From: Diabrotica undecimpunctata | Taxonomy: Eukaryota > Arthropoda > Insecta > Coleoptera > Chrysomelidae | Length of the DNA stretch: 64,000 nucleotides | Direction of reading: 5' to 3' | Assembly (NCBI RefSeq): GCF_040954645.1 | Contig: NC_092806.1 | Coordinates: 3,038,001-3,102,000 of the forward strand | Shown here: positions 48,409 through 58,586 of the stretch, one piece after another | Numbering within the stretch: the stretch's first letter is position 1 | Layout: each line of letters begins with the position of its first letter | Program-made: the position numbers and the translations under genes | Notes under the pieces: generated by a model | Told to the model about the DNA's origin: nothing | The model's input: the letters and a program-made list of their open reading frames with translations, nothing else | The model's database searches: none

Positions 48409-49880
48409 CGGTATATTTAGGCGCTTCGCCCTTCCGGTAGGGATCTATGGAGGAGTATCACTGAGCCGCAAGCTCTTATCTCTTGCCGTACTGCTCCACC
48501 ATAGGCCGATCAGACACCAACATATTCTAGTCTAAGCCGCAGATTCATTTAGAATTTTAAATTGCTGAGTTAGACTTTTTGTTTTCTGTACACCGAGCTG
48601 GGAATCGAACCACTGAACCACTCGCAGTGAAGCGAGTGAGAGCCGGCCGCCCAGCCCGCTTGGCTATCTGACCGACAAATACGGAAGTACCAGCAGAAAT
48701 TCAGTGGCCCTCCGACTACCCTAGAGAACCTACTGTCTTACTTGTTGAAGTCAAAGATGCAATTTAATCGGCTAAAGAGAAATAAATCCCTATGCATTGA
48801 TTTAATACCAGGTAAAATACTACAGTTGCTAGGTAACAAAGGATTACATGCCAAAATGCATTAGATTGTGTAAGCTGGATAAATGGTGGTCTATTTTAAT
48901 AAAAATGGGCACACGTATGCACCTAGTGACACTTATTAAAAATTTGTACTAGTCCAACATAGCAACACTACGACTAGATCAGAAGTTATCAAACCAATTC
49001 AAGACCGAGAGAGATGTTAGACAAGGATGCGTCTTGTCACCTAAATTGTTCAACATTTATGGTGAACATGTCTGAGGATGGCTTTAGATGAATGGGCAGA
49101 TGGAATAACATTTGCTGGTAGAAAAATCACCAATTTAAGATTTGCTGATGACACTACCCTTGTAGCAGCAAATGAGCAAGAAATTTTTAATGTCCTGCCA
49201 AGAGTTGAGTACGAAAGCAGTAAAGTTGGTCTGAAAATCAATAAAGTTAAGACAAAAATAATGGTGGTCGACAGATTCCACACTATTTAACTAACTAACA
49301 TGTTACAGGAATGCCAGATAGTGGACAGTTTGGTCCTTGGGTCCAGTATAGGTAACGATAGTAACTGTGAAGCAGAAGTGCGAAGACGTATCGGTATGGT
49401 AAAAAATCCGATGAGTCGCCTAACTAAAGTTTGGAAAGACAGATTTTTTTCTTAAAATAACAAGATCAGACTAGTGAATGTCCTTATATTCTCAATATTT
49501 CTATACAGGCAGAGACTTTAACTCTTCGTGGACGCCAGCACCAAAAAATTGATGCCTTTGAGATGTGATGCTAGAGAAGCAAAGGACAAACGTTTCCATT
49601 CAAAACTAACTCGAGATTAAAAAAAGGCTGTCCACGTATTCTGGAATTTTTCGGTCACCTGGTTAGCAGCGGTGACGATAGTTTGGAAAGATTAACTGTT
49701 TCTGGAAACGTTCCAGGGAGAAGATTAAGAGGACGATCACCAACACCAACTAGATGATCCGACTTTAGTTGGAAACACATTCTGCGAAGCTCTCAGAGCA
49801 GCTAAAGATAGAGACCAATGGACAAAAATTGTTAGAAATATTGAAAGAAATCACAATCCTCAGTAATGGGAAAACGACAA
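48190..49880 (+). pseudogene. LINE ORF2 remnant interrupted by a SINE
   Basis: The pre-RT linker KPRDLFQKIKLLTRELKS and VIDKEGTTDTDKILET runs up to ELYKNTE at 48360. It resumes after the SINE with NTEVPAEIQWPSDYPREPTV and GKILQLLGNKG. A deletion then removes the middle RT blocks. RDVRQGCVLSPKLFNIYGEH, LRFADDTTLVAANEQEIFN and GLKINKVKTKIMVVD follow. VDSLVLGSSIGNDSNCEAEV and a decayed C-terminus end near 49880. Numerous stops. Related to 9920-10830. Confidence 0.75.
48361..48676 (-). mobile_element. tRNA-derived SINE with (TA)n tail
   Basis: The minus-strand head has a pol III A-box-like TAGCCAAGCGGG and a B box GGTTCGATTCCC, about 60 nt apart, separated by a long GC-rich variable-arm-like segment (CTCACTCGCTTCACTGCGAG). 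This resembles a class II (Ser/Leu-type) tRNA head. A tRNA-unrelated body follows, then a (TA)n tail at 48361-48405. AAATACCGAAGTA (48350-48362) and AAATACGGAAGTA (48677-48689) flank the whole unit as a 13-bp target duplication with one mismatch. SINEs of this kind use a LINE's machinery to move. Confidence 0.85.
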
Positions 49881-49884
49881 GAGG

Positions 49885-50560
49885 AAGGGGACTATATCTT
49901 GCAGTTGCAGTTTTTAATTAGTCTCGAAGAAATACTAAGCTTTACGTAAACCATGGTAGGTTTAAAAACGAACCCTAAAAGTCCCAGTATATAACAAATT
50001 TAGTATAAAATAGGAATTAATAAATGTTTTGGTTATAAACTTACAATGAGTCGGATTGACCAATACTGCAAAACTAAATTTGAATAAAGTCAACAAAAGT
50101 TAGCATGTACGGCTATTCTATTAAAAAATAATTTTCAAAATACCTGAATTCCAGTAGCAAAAGATATTCAGCACGCCTATGATTGTGACTGCTTGGATAA
50201 TTTTGTCTTTGGAATTCTTATTAAGGCCGAATAAGAATATTAAATTTTCTATAAGATATTTAGGCGCCTTGTTTTTATTTTTCTTTTGTCTATTTCATTC
50301 GTATTATTTTAGAAACCCGCTCCTTGTGTATAGTTATCGGCAGAGGAAAGCGGCGATAAGACTTTATTAAATTTCAAAACGATTCGAATTCTTGTAAAGA
50401 GTAATAAAATAACCACATTGATAAAACTGTTGGTATAATTATTAAAAAATATATTCAATTTTTGCATAAACAGAAGATAATGTTTAATTTTAATATTAAA
50501 TTTTTTATCTTGAAATAGATTTTGAATCTTTGTATTATATTTTTAAAAACTGTCAATAAA
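49885..50560. other. Non-coding DNA, nothing recognised
   Basis: No assignable frame or repeat. Confidence 0.5.
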
Positions 50561-50561
50561 T

Positions 50562-50615
50562 AATGATGATCATCATCATCACGTAGCGCTACAACCCTGG
50601 GTGAGTCTTGAACTT
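50562..50615 (-). repeat. RTE 3' terminus scrap
   Basis: The minus strand gives GGGTTGTAGCGCTACGTGAT followed by GATGATGATCATCATT. It matches the GCTGTAGCACCACTGATGAT 3' end of the RTE family at 26850-26876 and 1771-1800. Only the last ~50 bp remain. Confidence 0.6.
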
Positions 50616-50644
50616 TTCATTTTATTCGGATCTACTCTGTATGA

Positions 50645-51001
50645 ATACAAGAAACCAATTCGCTAATGATTTCTGTTTAGTTGAGGAGAAATGTCGTGGA
50701 ATACAAATTTTAGATTCCCCATGTCTCTATTAACAGCTTTATCAACGTCTGCTTTGACTTGCAATTTTTAGAAGGCTCAGATTCAGAAATCAGGCTTCAG
50801 AAATCTGAAGTGTGTTTCGAAACTATTTTACGGATTTATTATCAGATGTCGCTATTGCGTCCGTTTCAAAGCCATTTTAGTGTTGCTTCTTAAAGACAGG
50901 AAAGATTTATTTTTCACGTTGAGAACGCCTATGAATATCTGTTTTGATAATTCTTATTAAGGCGAAATACATATAAACAGATACATAGACGCTTTGTACG
51001 T
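50645..51001 (+). repeat. ~380-bp satellite-type repeat, copy B (left part)
   Basis: It runs from GAAACCAATTCGCTAATGAT through TTAGATTCCCCATGTCTCT and GATGTCGCTATTGCGTCCGT to GACGCTTTGTACGT. The Jockey-like LINE inserted here, and the repeat continues at 54552 (AAAATCAAATCTTCACTGTC) exactly where copy A continues without interruption. Confidence 0.85.
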
Positions 51002-51003
51002 AG

Positions 51004-51642
51004 CCAGGAGCGCAAAGCAGCTCTTATCTACTTCAAGTAGATAAGCAACAGGACTTGAAGAAAATCAAGAAGATCAACGGAGTACAGAATATTCGAGTAA
51101 GATGGGACGCTTACTCCAAGCCATCCAGAGCTACGCAGTGCTTTAACTGCCAAGAATTCGGACACTCAGCAAGAAACTGTTTTAAACAGCCAAGATGTAT
51201 GAAATGCGCAAATGGACACCAGACGAGACACTGCCCTCTCCCAAAAGGACAGATAAATAAGGTGAAATGCTGTAATTGCCAGGAGGCCCACACTTCGAAC
51301 TATCCGATGTGCAGCAAACACATCGAATACTTGGACAGACAAGCAGCTAGAAGAGCGAGGAACCAACCCCAACAGAAAATGGCTCCACCAGCACCGCACC
51401 CATCTACATTCAGGAAAACCACTAGCGGAGTATCATATGCACAAGCTAGCAAAGGAGAACAGCAAACACCCACAAGGAATGATGGAGTCAAGAGCACCTG
51501 GGCGGAAATTAACCAAATAGTTAATGTGGAAAGAATGATGGCAATTCTTCAAGATATGAAGAGAGAATTACTACAGGCAAAATCATTTGCAGAAAAAGCA
51601 ATGGTTTTCATGAAGTACGAAGACATCTACAATGAACCATGA
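51004..51642 (+). CDS. LINE ORF1 (Gag-like, zinc-knuckle), 5'-truncated
   Basis: The frame is open from the first base of the insertion, so the true start is missing. Segments: SSYLLQVDKQQDLKKIKKIN, VRWDAYSKPSRATQCFNCQE. Zinc knuckles are CFNCQEFGHSARNC, CMKCANGHQTRHC and CCNCQEAHTSNYPMC, the three-knuckle array of Jockey/R1 ORF1 proteins that package element RNA. A proline-rich stretch and a short helical C-terminus (MMAILQDMKRELLQAKSFAE) follow. The stop overlaps the ORF2 start by 11 nt, typical of this group. Confidence 0.85.
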   Translation, partial: PGAQSSSYLLQVDKQQDLKKIKKINGVQNIRVRWDAYSKPSRATQCFNCQEFGHSARNCFKQPRCMKCANGHQTRHCPLPKGQINKVKCCNCQEAHTSNYPMCSKHIEYLDRQAARRARNQPQQKMAPPAPHPSTFRKTTSGVSYAQASKGEQQTPTRNDGVKSTWAEINQIVNVERMMAILQDMKRELLQAKSFAEKAMVFMKYEDIYNEP

Positions 51643-54309
51643 ACACCTGAAGATACTCCAGTTCAACATAGCATCACTGAGGCTAAGGATCAGCGAACTT
51701 CGAGAGACAGTTGTAAGGCATAACCCAGATGTCATATGCCTGTCTGAAACAAGATACATGACGGACTCCCAACTTCCAAGGATAACAAACTACGATGGAT
51801 TCGGAAGAAGAGACGAACCAAACGACAGAGGAGTAGCCATCTATGTTAAAAACAACATAGAATGGAACCAAGTTTTGATGGACACACACCATTTCGAAAG
51901 TGTTGGAATCAAAGTAGGTATAGCTAATATCTTTTCAATTTACAGGAAGCACTCAGGAAGAACTAGCCATAGAAGAACTAGATGCCTTACTCAACTCAGC
52001 ACCAACCGTAGTCGTAGCAGGAGATTTCAACGCCAAACACACAGCATGGGGATGTATGACGGACACAGCACCAGGAACAACTCTACTAAGATACTGTGAG
52101 GACAGAGATAGGATGTTATTCGCTCCAGACGAACCAACAAGGATCAACCCAATAAGGGGACACAATAACTCAACACTGGATCTTTTCGTCACCAAAGATG
52201 TAATAATAGAAGACGTCAGAACCTACTTCGAATGCAGTTCGGACCACAAACCAGTAATAGGAAGGATGACATCGAGAGTCGACTTGCCAAGGATAGAACC
52301 AGTAGAAAGATGGAGATGGAAAGATGCTAACTGGCCTAACTACAGAAGACAGCTAAACCAAATGGAAATGACGAGAGAGTTCCAATTAACAGAAGAGGTT
52401 GAGGAAAAGATCGAAGAAATCACAAGAAGAATCCAACGAGCCATGGAAGCCAACATCCCAAAATCAATGACGAACAACAGAGGACTGATCATCTCAACAG
52501 AACTGCAGGACATCATCAAGGACAGAAACAAGGCCAGAAGAGCATTCCAAAGGACTAGAAGACAGGAATTCAAAGATTACGGAGACATCCTATCCGAAGA
52601 AATAAGAGTAAGACTGAGAAGTCTCACCGAAAACCAGTGGCACAACAACATCAGAAGAGCTGAAGAAAACCATGGAAATGTTTGGAAAATGCTGAAGGCA
52701 AGAAGAAGAGGAAAACAAAAGATGCCACAAATCATAGACAACGAGGGAACACACTACGACACCCAAGGAAAAGTAGATGCAATATCAAGGAAGATGGCAG
52801 CCACACACAGACAAAACCAGGATATGTCGGATGCAAGAACAAGGAGGCACGTCGAACAAGAATACAACAGGATCAGAAGAAGGAACGAGTTCCAAATAGA
52901 CGAGGAAGACCATACCAGCCCAAGCGAAGTTGCGAAAATCATCAGGAAACTGAAAGGAAGCAGAGCACCAGGACAAGAAGGAATCCACAACATCACCCTC
53001 AAGGAACTTCCGAAGAAGATCATAGTACAGCTGTACTATATCTTAAAATACTGCCTGGAAAAAGGACATTTTCCAAACAACTGGAAACACGCCAAGATTA
53101 TACCTCTTCTGAAACCAAGGAAAGATGGAAGAAGACCGGAAAGCTACAGGTCCATATCACTCCTGGAAACGATGGGAAAAATCTTAGAAAAAATCATCTA
53201 CAAGAGACTGGTGAAGCATACAGAAAGAAGAGGAGTCATGCAAGAAGACCAGTTTGGTTTCAGAAAAGGAAGAAACTGCGAACATCAAATAGCAAGGATC
53301 ATCAGCGACACGAAGATAAAATTCAACAGGAAACAGAAGACAGGATTAGCCATACTGGACATAGAGAAAGCATACGACACGGTTTGGAAGAAGGCACTAA
53401 TCTACAAGATGGACAAGGCTAGACTTCCACACTACCTCATCAACATCTGCGACATGTATCTATCCAATAGAACATTTCAAGTTTCAGCTGACCGCAAGAT
53501 GTCGACGATCCAAGAAATCCAGGAAGGAATGCCTCAGGGCAGCATCTTATCACCCATTTTATAAAATTTTTGTTTCAGACCTCCCAACAGATCCAAGGAC
53601 TTCCGCAGCCCTGTATGTAGACGACACAGCAGTGTATGCATCTGGAAAAGACGAAGGAAAAATCATAGATGACATGGAGTACCACCTGGAAAAAATCACG
53701 GACTACACCGAAAAATGGAAAATCAAGATCAACGCCGAAAAGACGCAGTTCATTATATTCGGCCAGGACAAACGACCACTACGGAACCAGATCACAGTAG
53801 GAGACAACAGAATTCAGGAAACAGAAACGGTCAAATACCTAGGAGTTTACCTCGACAGAAGACTCAACTTCCGGGTGCATACACAAAAAACTAAGGTAAA
53901 AGCTAATGCAGCTAAAAAACTAATACTTCCTTTCATTTTTAGGTCCAGTCCACTCTCGAAGGCGAAGAAAATTCAACTCTACCAAGCATATGTTAGGTCG
54001 GTGATTCTGTATGCTATACCAGTGTGGAGCTCCATTGCGGAATCACACTGGAAAAAGTTGGAAGCAACTGAGACTTCATGCTACCGAATCATCGACGGAG
54101 CAGCATGGGAGGATAGAGTTACAAACGCGACGATCAAGAACAGGTTAGGATACACGCCACTAAGGGAAGTGGCTGAGAACAGAACCAGGTGGTTCTTCAA
54201 CCAGGCCACACGAAGACTACGAAAGACCAGGGATATCCTCGAGAAGAACAGGATCCAGAGGATATTTAGATCCAGCCACCGACTGATCGACCACCTGATC
54301 AGGGTCTAA
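51632..54309 (+). pseudogene. LINE ORF2: AP-endonuclease and reverse transcriptase, two frameshifts
   Basis: The start ATG at 51632 gives HLKILQFNIASLRLRISELR. Endonuclease blocks are DVICLSETRYM, DRGVAIYVKNNIEW, VVVAGDFNAKHTAWG and ECSSDHKPVIGRM. RT blocks are RAPGQEGIHNITLKEL, FPNNWKHAKIIPLLKPRKDG, SYRSISLLETMGKILE, EDQFGFRKGRNCEHQIARI, LAILDIEKAYDTVW, GMPQGSILSPIL and the active site ALYVDDTAVYASG. The thumb has VKYLGVYLDRRLNFRVHTQK. Lesion 1 is near 51942, at IFSIYR/GSTQEE, consistent with a small deletion of about 8 nt. Lesion 2 is at 53555-53565 after LSPIL, a one-base change that ends the frame at TAA 53562. Otherwise it is intact. Confidence 0.9.
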
Positions 54310-54551
54310 CCAGGCGTGCAGGGAAGTAGGTACGTTTGCCGATTCAAGTACCTACAGAAGCAGACGAGGACACCACCCAGGAAAATCCAGAAGCCGAAAG
54401 GAAAAATCTACAAGCTCTGGCGGTGCAAGAGCGGTACGCCGAAGAAGAAAGAAGGCTAAAATTTTTAAGTTTTGATATGTAAATATTTTTAGTATGGCAA
54501 TAAACGTTTTTATTTTTATTTTATTTTTATTTTTATTTATTATTTGTACGT

Positions 54552-54630
54552 AAAATCAAATCTTCACTGTCTTTTTCATTTCATTCAATAATTTGTAAAT
54601 TTACAGCTAAGCTAATGTCTGAATAAATTT
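54552..54630 (+). repeat. Satellite-type repeat, copy B (right part)
   Basis: AAAATCAAATCTTCACTGTC and TTTTTCATTTCATTC continue the unit interrupted at 51001, as shown by copy A (AAATTAAATCTTGACTGTCT after the same site). Confidence 0.8.
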
Positions 54631-54639
54631 CTAATTTAT

Positions 54640-55300
54640 TTATTTTCAAACTTAGAGATATAGGTTACCGTCGCTTTGACGCTAGTGGTGCCCATATATA
54701 ATTACTATCTGCATTAGAAACTTTAAGCTCCTCACTAAATAATAAATGATGTGATCAACTAAACCTAACTCTAGAACAAATATCCTGATTAACACCGGCA
54801 CTGGATAACTCGCATAGGAACAGAGTCCATCGAAAGCTGTCAAAGTGCGGCCAAATAAATGGCATATTAAAGGCCCCCGCAGTTAAAATCAATTTGTCAC
54901 TGTCGACAGTTCATCATCCATCAGGATATTCCCAGAAGTTTACCGGTCCGTGCTATTTGGAGAATTAAGTATTTTATTTAGGTAATTCTGACATCGTGAA
55001 TTTGATGTGCCGAAAACTGAATATATGATGTGTTGAATATTAAATTCGTGTGCAGAGGTAAACACGTGAAAATGGAAGCTTGCTTGAGGCCAGAAGCAAC
55101 CATAGAGGCATGGTAGCTTTATGATTAATTGTTTTTTCGATCAATCTACTATACAGTTAGCAGATCAAATGTAAATCATATTTGCTATGTGTAGTGGAAA
55201 TATCACAACAATATTAAATTAATCATTGTTTCACATAATAGACACAGTTCCAAATATATTTTTTAATAGCACAAAATATAGACCCATTAATAAAACTATT
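54640..55300 (-). pseudogene. Spacer with a LINE endonuclease scrap
   Basis: At about 54740-54920 the minus strand reads DSDKLILTAGAFNMPFIWPH and FDSFRWTLFLCELSSAG. This resembles the LILAGDFNxPxIxW block of a LINE endonuclease, with the catalytic D changed to A. Nothing else was recognised in the stretch. Confidence 0.45.
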
Positions 55301-55305
55301 AATCC

Positions 55306-55763
55306 AGTAAAATAAGACAAAAAAGGGGGCAAACCTCGGAATGAAAGATAATAAGCTGAAAATTTGCATACGTCTTTATTTTGATGGTATAACACTTACC
55401 TTAAAAGTCTCATATAATCACGTGTCCACGACTTAAGATATTAAAGGTCAAAGGTCACGAAAATGAGTTTTCTGCAAATATCTCGTTTCCCTTACACTTT
55501 ATGACATTTATGGTGGTAAGAAAAATTGTAGAATGGAAAATTCTCTTCAATTTTTGTCTTAAGTACTTTTATGTACCTTTAACCCTTCTTAAGCTAGAGC
55601 GCAAAGAGTGGGGAACCGATTACCTGTGTATACGGTCATTAAATTTTTATTATTTATTATTTAATAAACTATATTTATAGATATTAATTATAAAATATAT
55701 ATTTTTTATATAATATTATTTATTTTATTTTTAACAAACATACAATATTAAATAAAATACTTT
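55306..55763 (+). repeat. Left terminal inverted repeat
   Basis: Reverse complement of 56963-57477 with scattered mismatches and indels. It carries a perfect AGGTCA-A-AGGTCA direct repeat at 55445-55457, also conserved in the other arm. Confidence 0.85.
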
Positions 55764-56044
55764 TCGTCCATATTACTACAAATATTATATCTCGAAATAC
55801 AAATCTCTTGTACGGCGGTTGCTGTTTCTGCGAAGCTGTAGCAGATGCTTCTTTGTTATATAATATGACCTAACCGGTTTTTTCTTAATATTACTTTCTA
55901 CACACCGTGGCGAATGAGTTTGGGACTTCTATGTATATACGCACAATAGCGGTGGAGGGATATTTCACTTGATGGTGGAAATGGTAGGGTAGAGCTATTT
56001 CTCTGCGTTAGTATTTCTTTACCGAAAAAATATTATTTTATCGT

Positions 56045-56079
56045 TCAGTTGAAAACGACATCTTAGCATCGACAGACGT
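56045..56079 (+). promoter_or_regulatory. TATA-less core promoter: Inr plus DPE
   Basis: TCAGTT at 56045-56050 is an exact arthropod initiator (TCAKTY), with A+1 at 56047. AGACGT at 56074-56079 falls exactly at +28 to +33 and fits the downstream promoter element RGWYVT at every position. This would give a 62-nt leader before the ATG at 56109. No TATA box is seen at -30. Consensus and spacing are established for Drosophila; function here is inferred. Confidence 0.65.
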
Positions 56080-56108
56080 ATAATTTTGAGTGAATATTTT
56101 TAAACGCA

Positions 56109-56744
56109 ATGGCTGATTTGTGTTTTATTTGTAACAAGTTAATACCAGAAGGTGTCTCTGTGAGTGTTGTGCGTGGCTTACAAACTTTAAAAACTGCAAG
56201 TATTGAAAGAAATGACGATCATATAAATTATTTAAATACTTTGACTTCTGTAATGGTGCATGTTGAGTGTCAAAAAGTGTATATAAGTAAACATTCAATT
56301 GCTGCATCGAAGCGACGTGCAGAAGAGGATGAAACTTCAACTGCAGCAAGTCCACCTCGTAAGAAACGAGAAGAAGTATTTGATTTTAAAACATCTTGCT
56401 TGTTTTGTGGTCAAGTAGCTGATGAAGCCATAGAAAAAACAAAAAAAAAGAAAAATATATAGGAACTGCTGAATACAATATTTTGCAATTGCAAGAAAGG
56501 TTGTGGTTCTAATTGCGGATGCAGGAAATCAGGATTGCAATGTACTTTAATTTGTGGGCAGTGTAATGGACAATCATGTCTAAACGCTTCATCAACTTAA
56601 GATGATTTCAATGAAGAAAGTGAATATGCACCTGATATTCTTGAATATTTTTATTCTGATACTTTAATAAACGAGAATGATGATGATGAAAACGATATTG
56701 AGCAGTCAAAGGAAGAAAAAGAAGACGATGAAGAAGAAATATAA
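56109..56744 (+). pseudogene. Cys-rich transposon protein, N- and C-terminal parts fused by internal deletion
   Basis: The N-terminus MADLCFICNKLIPEGVSVSV, with SIERNDDHINYL and VMVHVECQKVY, forms a probable zinc-binding module (CFIC...HVEC). A basic linker SKRRAEEDETSTAASPPRKK and CLFCGQVADEA follow, then a lysine run. An in-frame TAG (56460-56462) comes next and the same frame continues: ELLNTIFCNCKKGCGSNCGC, RKSGLQCTLICGQCNGQSCL, a TAA at 56598, then an acidic tail. I recall full-length arthropod relatives with the same head and CXC-like tail but a long middle section. That section is missing here, apparently deleted at the lysine run. The role is unknown, and the match is from memory. Confidence 0.7.
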
Positions 56745-56962
56745 TACAAAAATATTAACCATACATAATAAAAGAATATATATTATATTTGTAACTTTAA
56801 TAAATCTATTATTGGATTAATAAATAAATATATAATTTAAAAAAATAATAAATATCATTTTTTCAGTATTTAATTAAATATAAAAATGATTATTGTTGAA
56901 TTCTGCACTTGATCTTACTTTATCGTATATCCAGCTGTTAAAAATATTATTGAAGTTCATTT

Positions 56963-57477
56963 GAAATATTTCATTTAATATTGTATGTTTGTTAAAAATA
57001 AAATAAATATTATATAAAAAATATATATTTTATAATTAATATCTATAAATATAGTTTATTAAATAATAAAAATTTAATAATAATAATAGTATTTTAAGTG
57101 AATAATTACTATATAACTTATTATTTATTGAATCCTACTGGCTGACTTCGCGTCACCGTATACACAGGTAAGCGGTCCCCCACTCTTTGCGCTCTATCTT
57201 AAGAAGGGTTAAAGGTACATAGAAGTACTTGAGACAAAAATTGAAGAGAATTTTCCATTCTACAATTTTTTTTACCACCTTAAATGTCATAAAGTGTAAG
57301 GGAAACGAGATATTAGCAGAAACCTCATTTTCGTGACCTTTGACCTTAAATATCTTAAGTCGCGGACACGTGATTATATGAGACTTTTAAGGTAAGTTTT
57401 ATACCATCAAAATAAAGACGTATGCAAATTTTCAGCTCATTATCTTTCATTCCGAGGTTGCATCCTTATTTTACCGG
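56963..57477 (-). repeat. Right terminal inverted repeat
   Basis: Mirror of 55306-55763, with an extra ~50 bp of AT-rich sequence and small indels. The conserved nuclear-receptor-like repeat is at 57334-57346 (TGACCTTTGACCT). Confidence 0.85.
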
Positions 57478-58047
57478 ACTATATAAATTACGGTTGACTG
57501 TAAATAACACTGCCTTGCTAGAATTCAAACACAAAACATATCATTTATTGTGGTTTACAATTTTCTACTTTCTTTAAAACATAGATTTAACCTTTGTATT
57601 GTCTCTGAGTACGCCTGGGCCCAGTAGTAAAATTTAAAAATGTTTATATATTTATTATATCAATTTGAGATGTGATGTTTTATAATATCCTTAAGATAAG
57701 GTTTATATACAATTTAACGTATTTGCGTTTTGAAATATCAGTTTGGTTTTCTGTGAAATGAAAGAAACACGTCTGTTGTTTATGGGTTCACCTATACCCA
57801 GAAGTGTTTCCAAATGTACGTGATGTTTGTTTTGTTTATTTTTCTGAGAAGGGTGATTAGATTTTATAAGTTCTATTTTCGGAAGCGTCTGTCGAGTATC
57901 TTTAGTGTTGTACTAGACTTGATCCCTTGAAGTTTAGAGGTGTACATGTACAATCATTTGTGAAAAACAGAATAATAAGCGCTTGCTGAAAATAAGCTAC
58001 AGGAAAGGACTCATGGAAGAAGAATTACGAAAAATCCTTGAAGAAAA

Positions 58048-58252
58048 TTAATTAATATTTACATGGGAATAAGCCACAATTAAAGGTTAAAATACATTTA
58101 TTGACGTTTCAATTTCCACTTCGGAAATCCTTTTTTCCTTTTTTTTTTCGGAATTTTCTTTTCGAAAAGAAAATTCCGAAGTGGAAATTGAAACGTCAAT
58201 AAATGTATTTTAACCTTTAATTGTGGCTTATTCCCATTTAAATATTAATTAA
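58048..58252. repeat. 205-bp near-perfect hairpin (foldback MITE)
   Basis: Arms of about 85 bp are nearly identical: GGGAATAAGCCACAATTAAA, then AAAATACATTTATTGACGTT and TCAATTTCCACTTCGGAA. The centre holds the perfect palindrome TTCTTTTCGAAAAGAA. The GACGTTTCAA module links it to the foldback at 18677-19079. It interrupts the piggyBac remnant after KILEEN. Confidence 0.9.
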
Positions 58253-58524
58253 TTTAAAATGCCACAAGAAAATAGCTTCAGAACAATATCCTTGAAGAAG
58301 ACTCAGAAAATGAAGATGAATCTACCAATTTAGAAACCGTCACTAGTGATAAAGAATTAGTAGACAAAGAATTTTCTGAAGAAGATCATGTATCTACGGT
58401 TGATGATGACAAAGATGAAAGCGAAAATTCGGAAAATGAAGATTTATAATATACTGCTCGCGATGGGACAGTTTTGAACAAATATCCACCACCTCAGTCA
58501 CGTGTAAAAAAAGTGGTGGCTCAA

Positions 58525-58586
58525 GTGCTATACATATTTTTTTACTAAATTTGTGGGTTTTACTAATTGCGTTGTATATTGTTTAG
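58525..58586 (+). other. 62-bp GT-AG intron in the piggyBac remnant
   Basis: GTGCTATACATA...TTGTTTAG contains a TAA stop and separates KKVVAQ from SINILNPVPGPT. The location, just after the PPPxxR block, matches the intron in the complete piggyBac at 40114-40167. Confidence 0.55.

Larger units (their letters stand above)
51002..54542 (+). mobile_element. Jockey-like LINE, nearly full length
   Basis: A 9-bp target duplication, TTTGTACGT, flanks it (50993-51001 and 54543-54551). The uninterrupted satellite copy A confirms the empty site. Coding order is a 5'-truncated ORF1 with zinc knuckles, then ORF2 with endonuclease and reverse transcriptase. After the ORF2 stop there is ~230 bp of 3' UTR ending in TTTTTATTTTATTTTTATTT. 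GC content is visibly higher than the surroundings, a sign of a recent arrival. Confidence 0.9.
55306..57477 (+). mobile_element. 2.17-kb transposon with ~0.5-kb terminal inverted repeats and a Cys-rich gene
   Basis: The arms run ~55306-55763 and ~56963-57477. They are reverse complements from the very ends: CCAGTAAAATAAG on the left, and CCGGTAAAATAAG on the complement of the right. Inside the arms ACCTCGGAATGAAAGATAAT, TCATATAATCACGTGTCC, TTGAAGAGAATTTTCC-type and CTTCTTAAG/AGCGCAAAGAGTGG blocks match. The inner ends are very AT-rich. Between the arms lie an Inr+DPE core promoter and one gene (56109-56744). No transposase is present, so this copy is non-autonomous, apparently by internal deletion. 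Target duplication is unclear: ACTATTAAT precedes and ACTATATAA follows. Confidence 0.8.

Noticed and set aside
48595..48676. A genuine tRNA gene on the minus strand
   Set aside because: A and B boxes are present, but the acceptor stem is not formed. The sequence continues into a SINE body with a (TA)n tail and a 13-bp target duplication.
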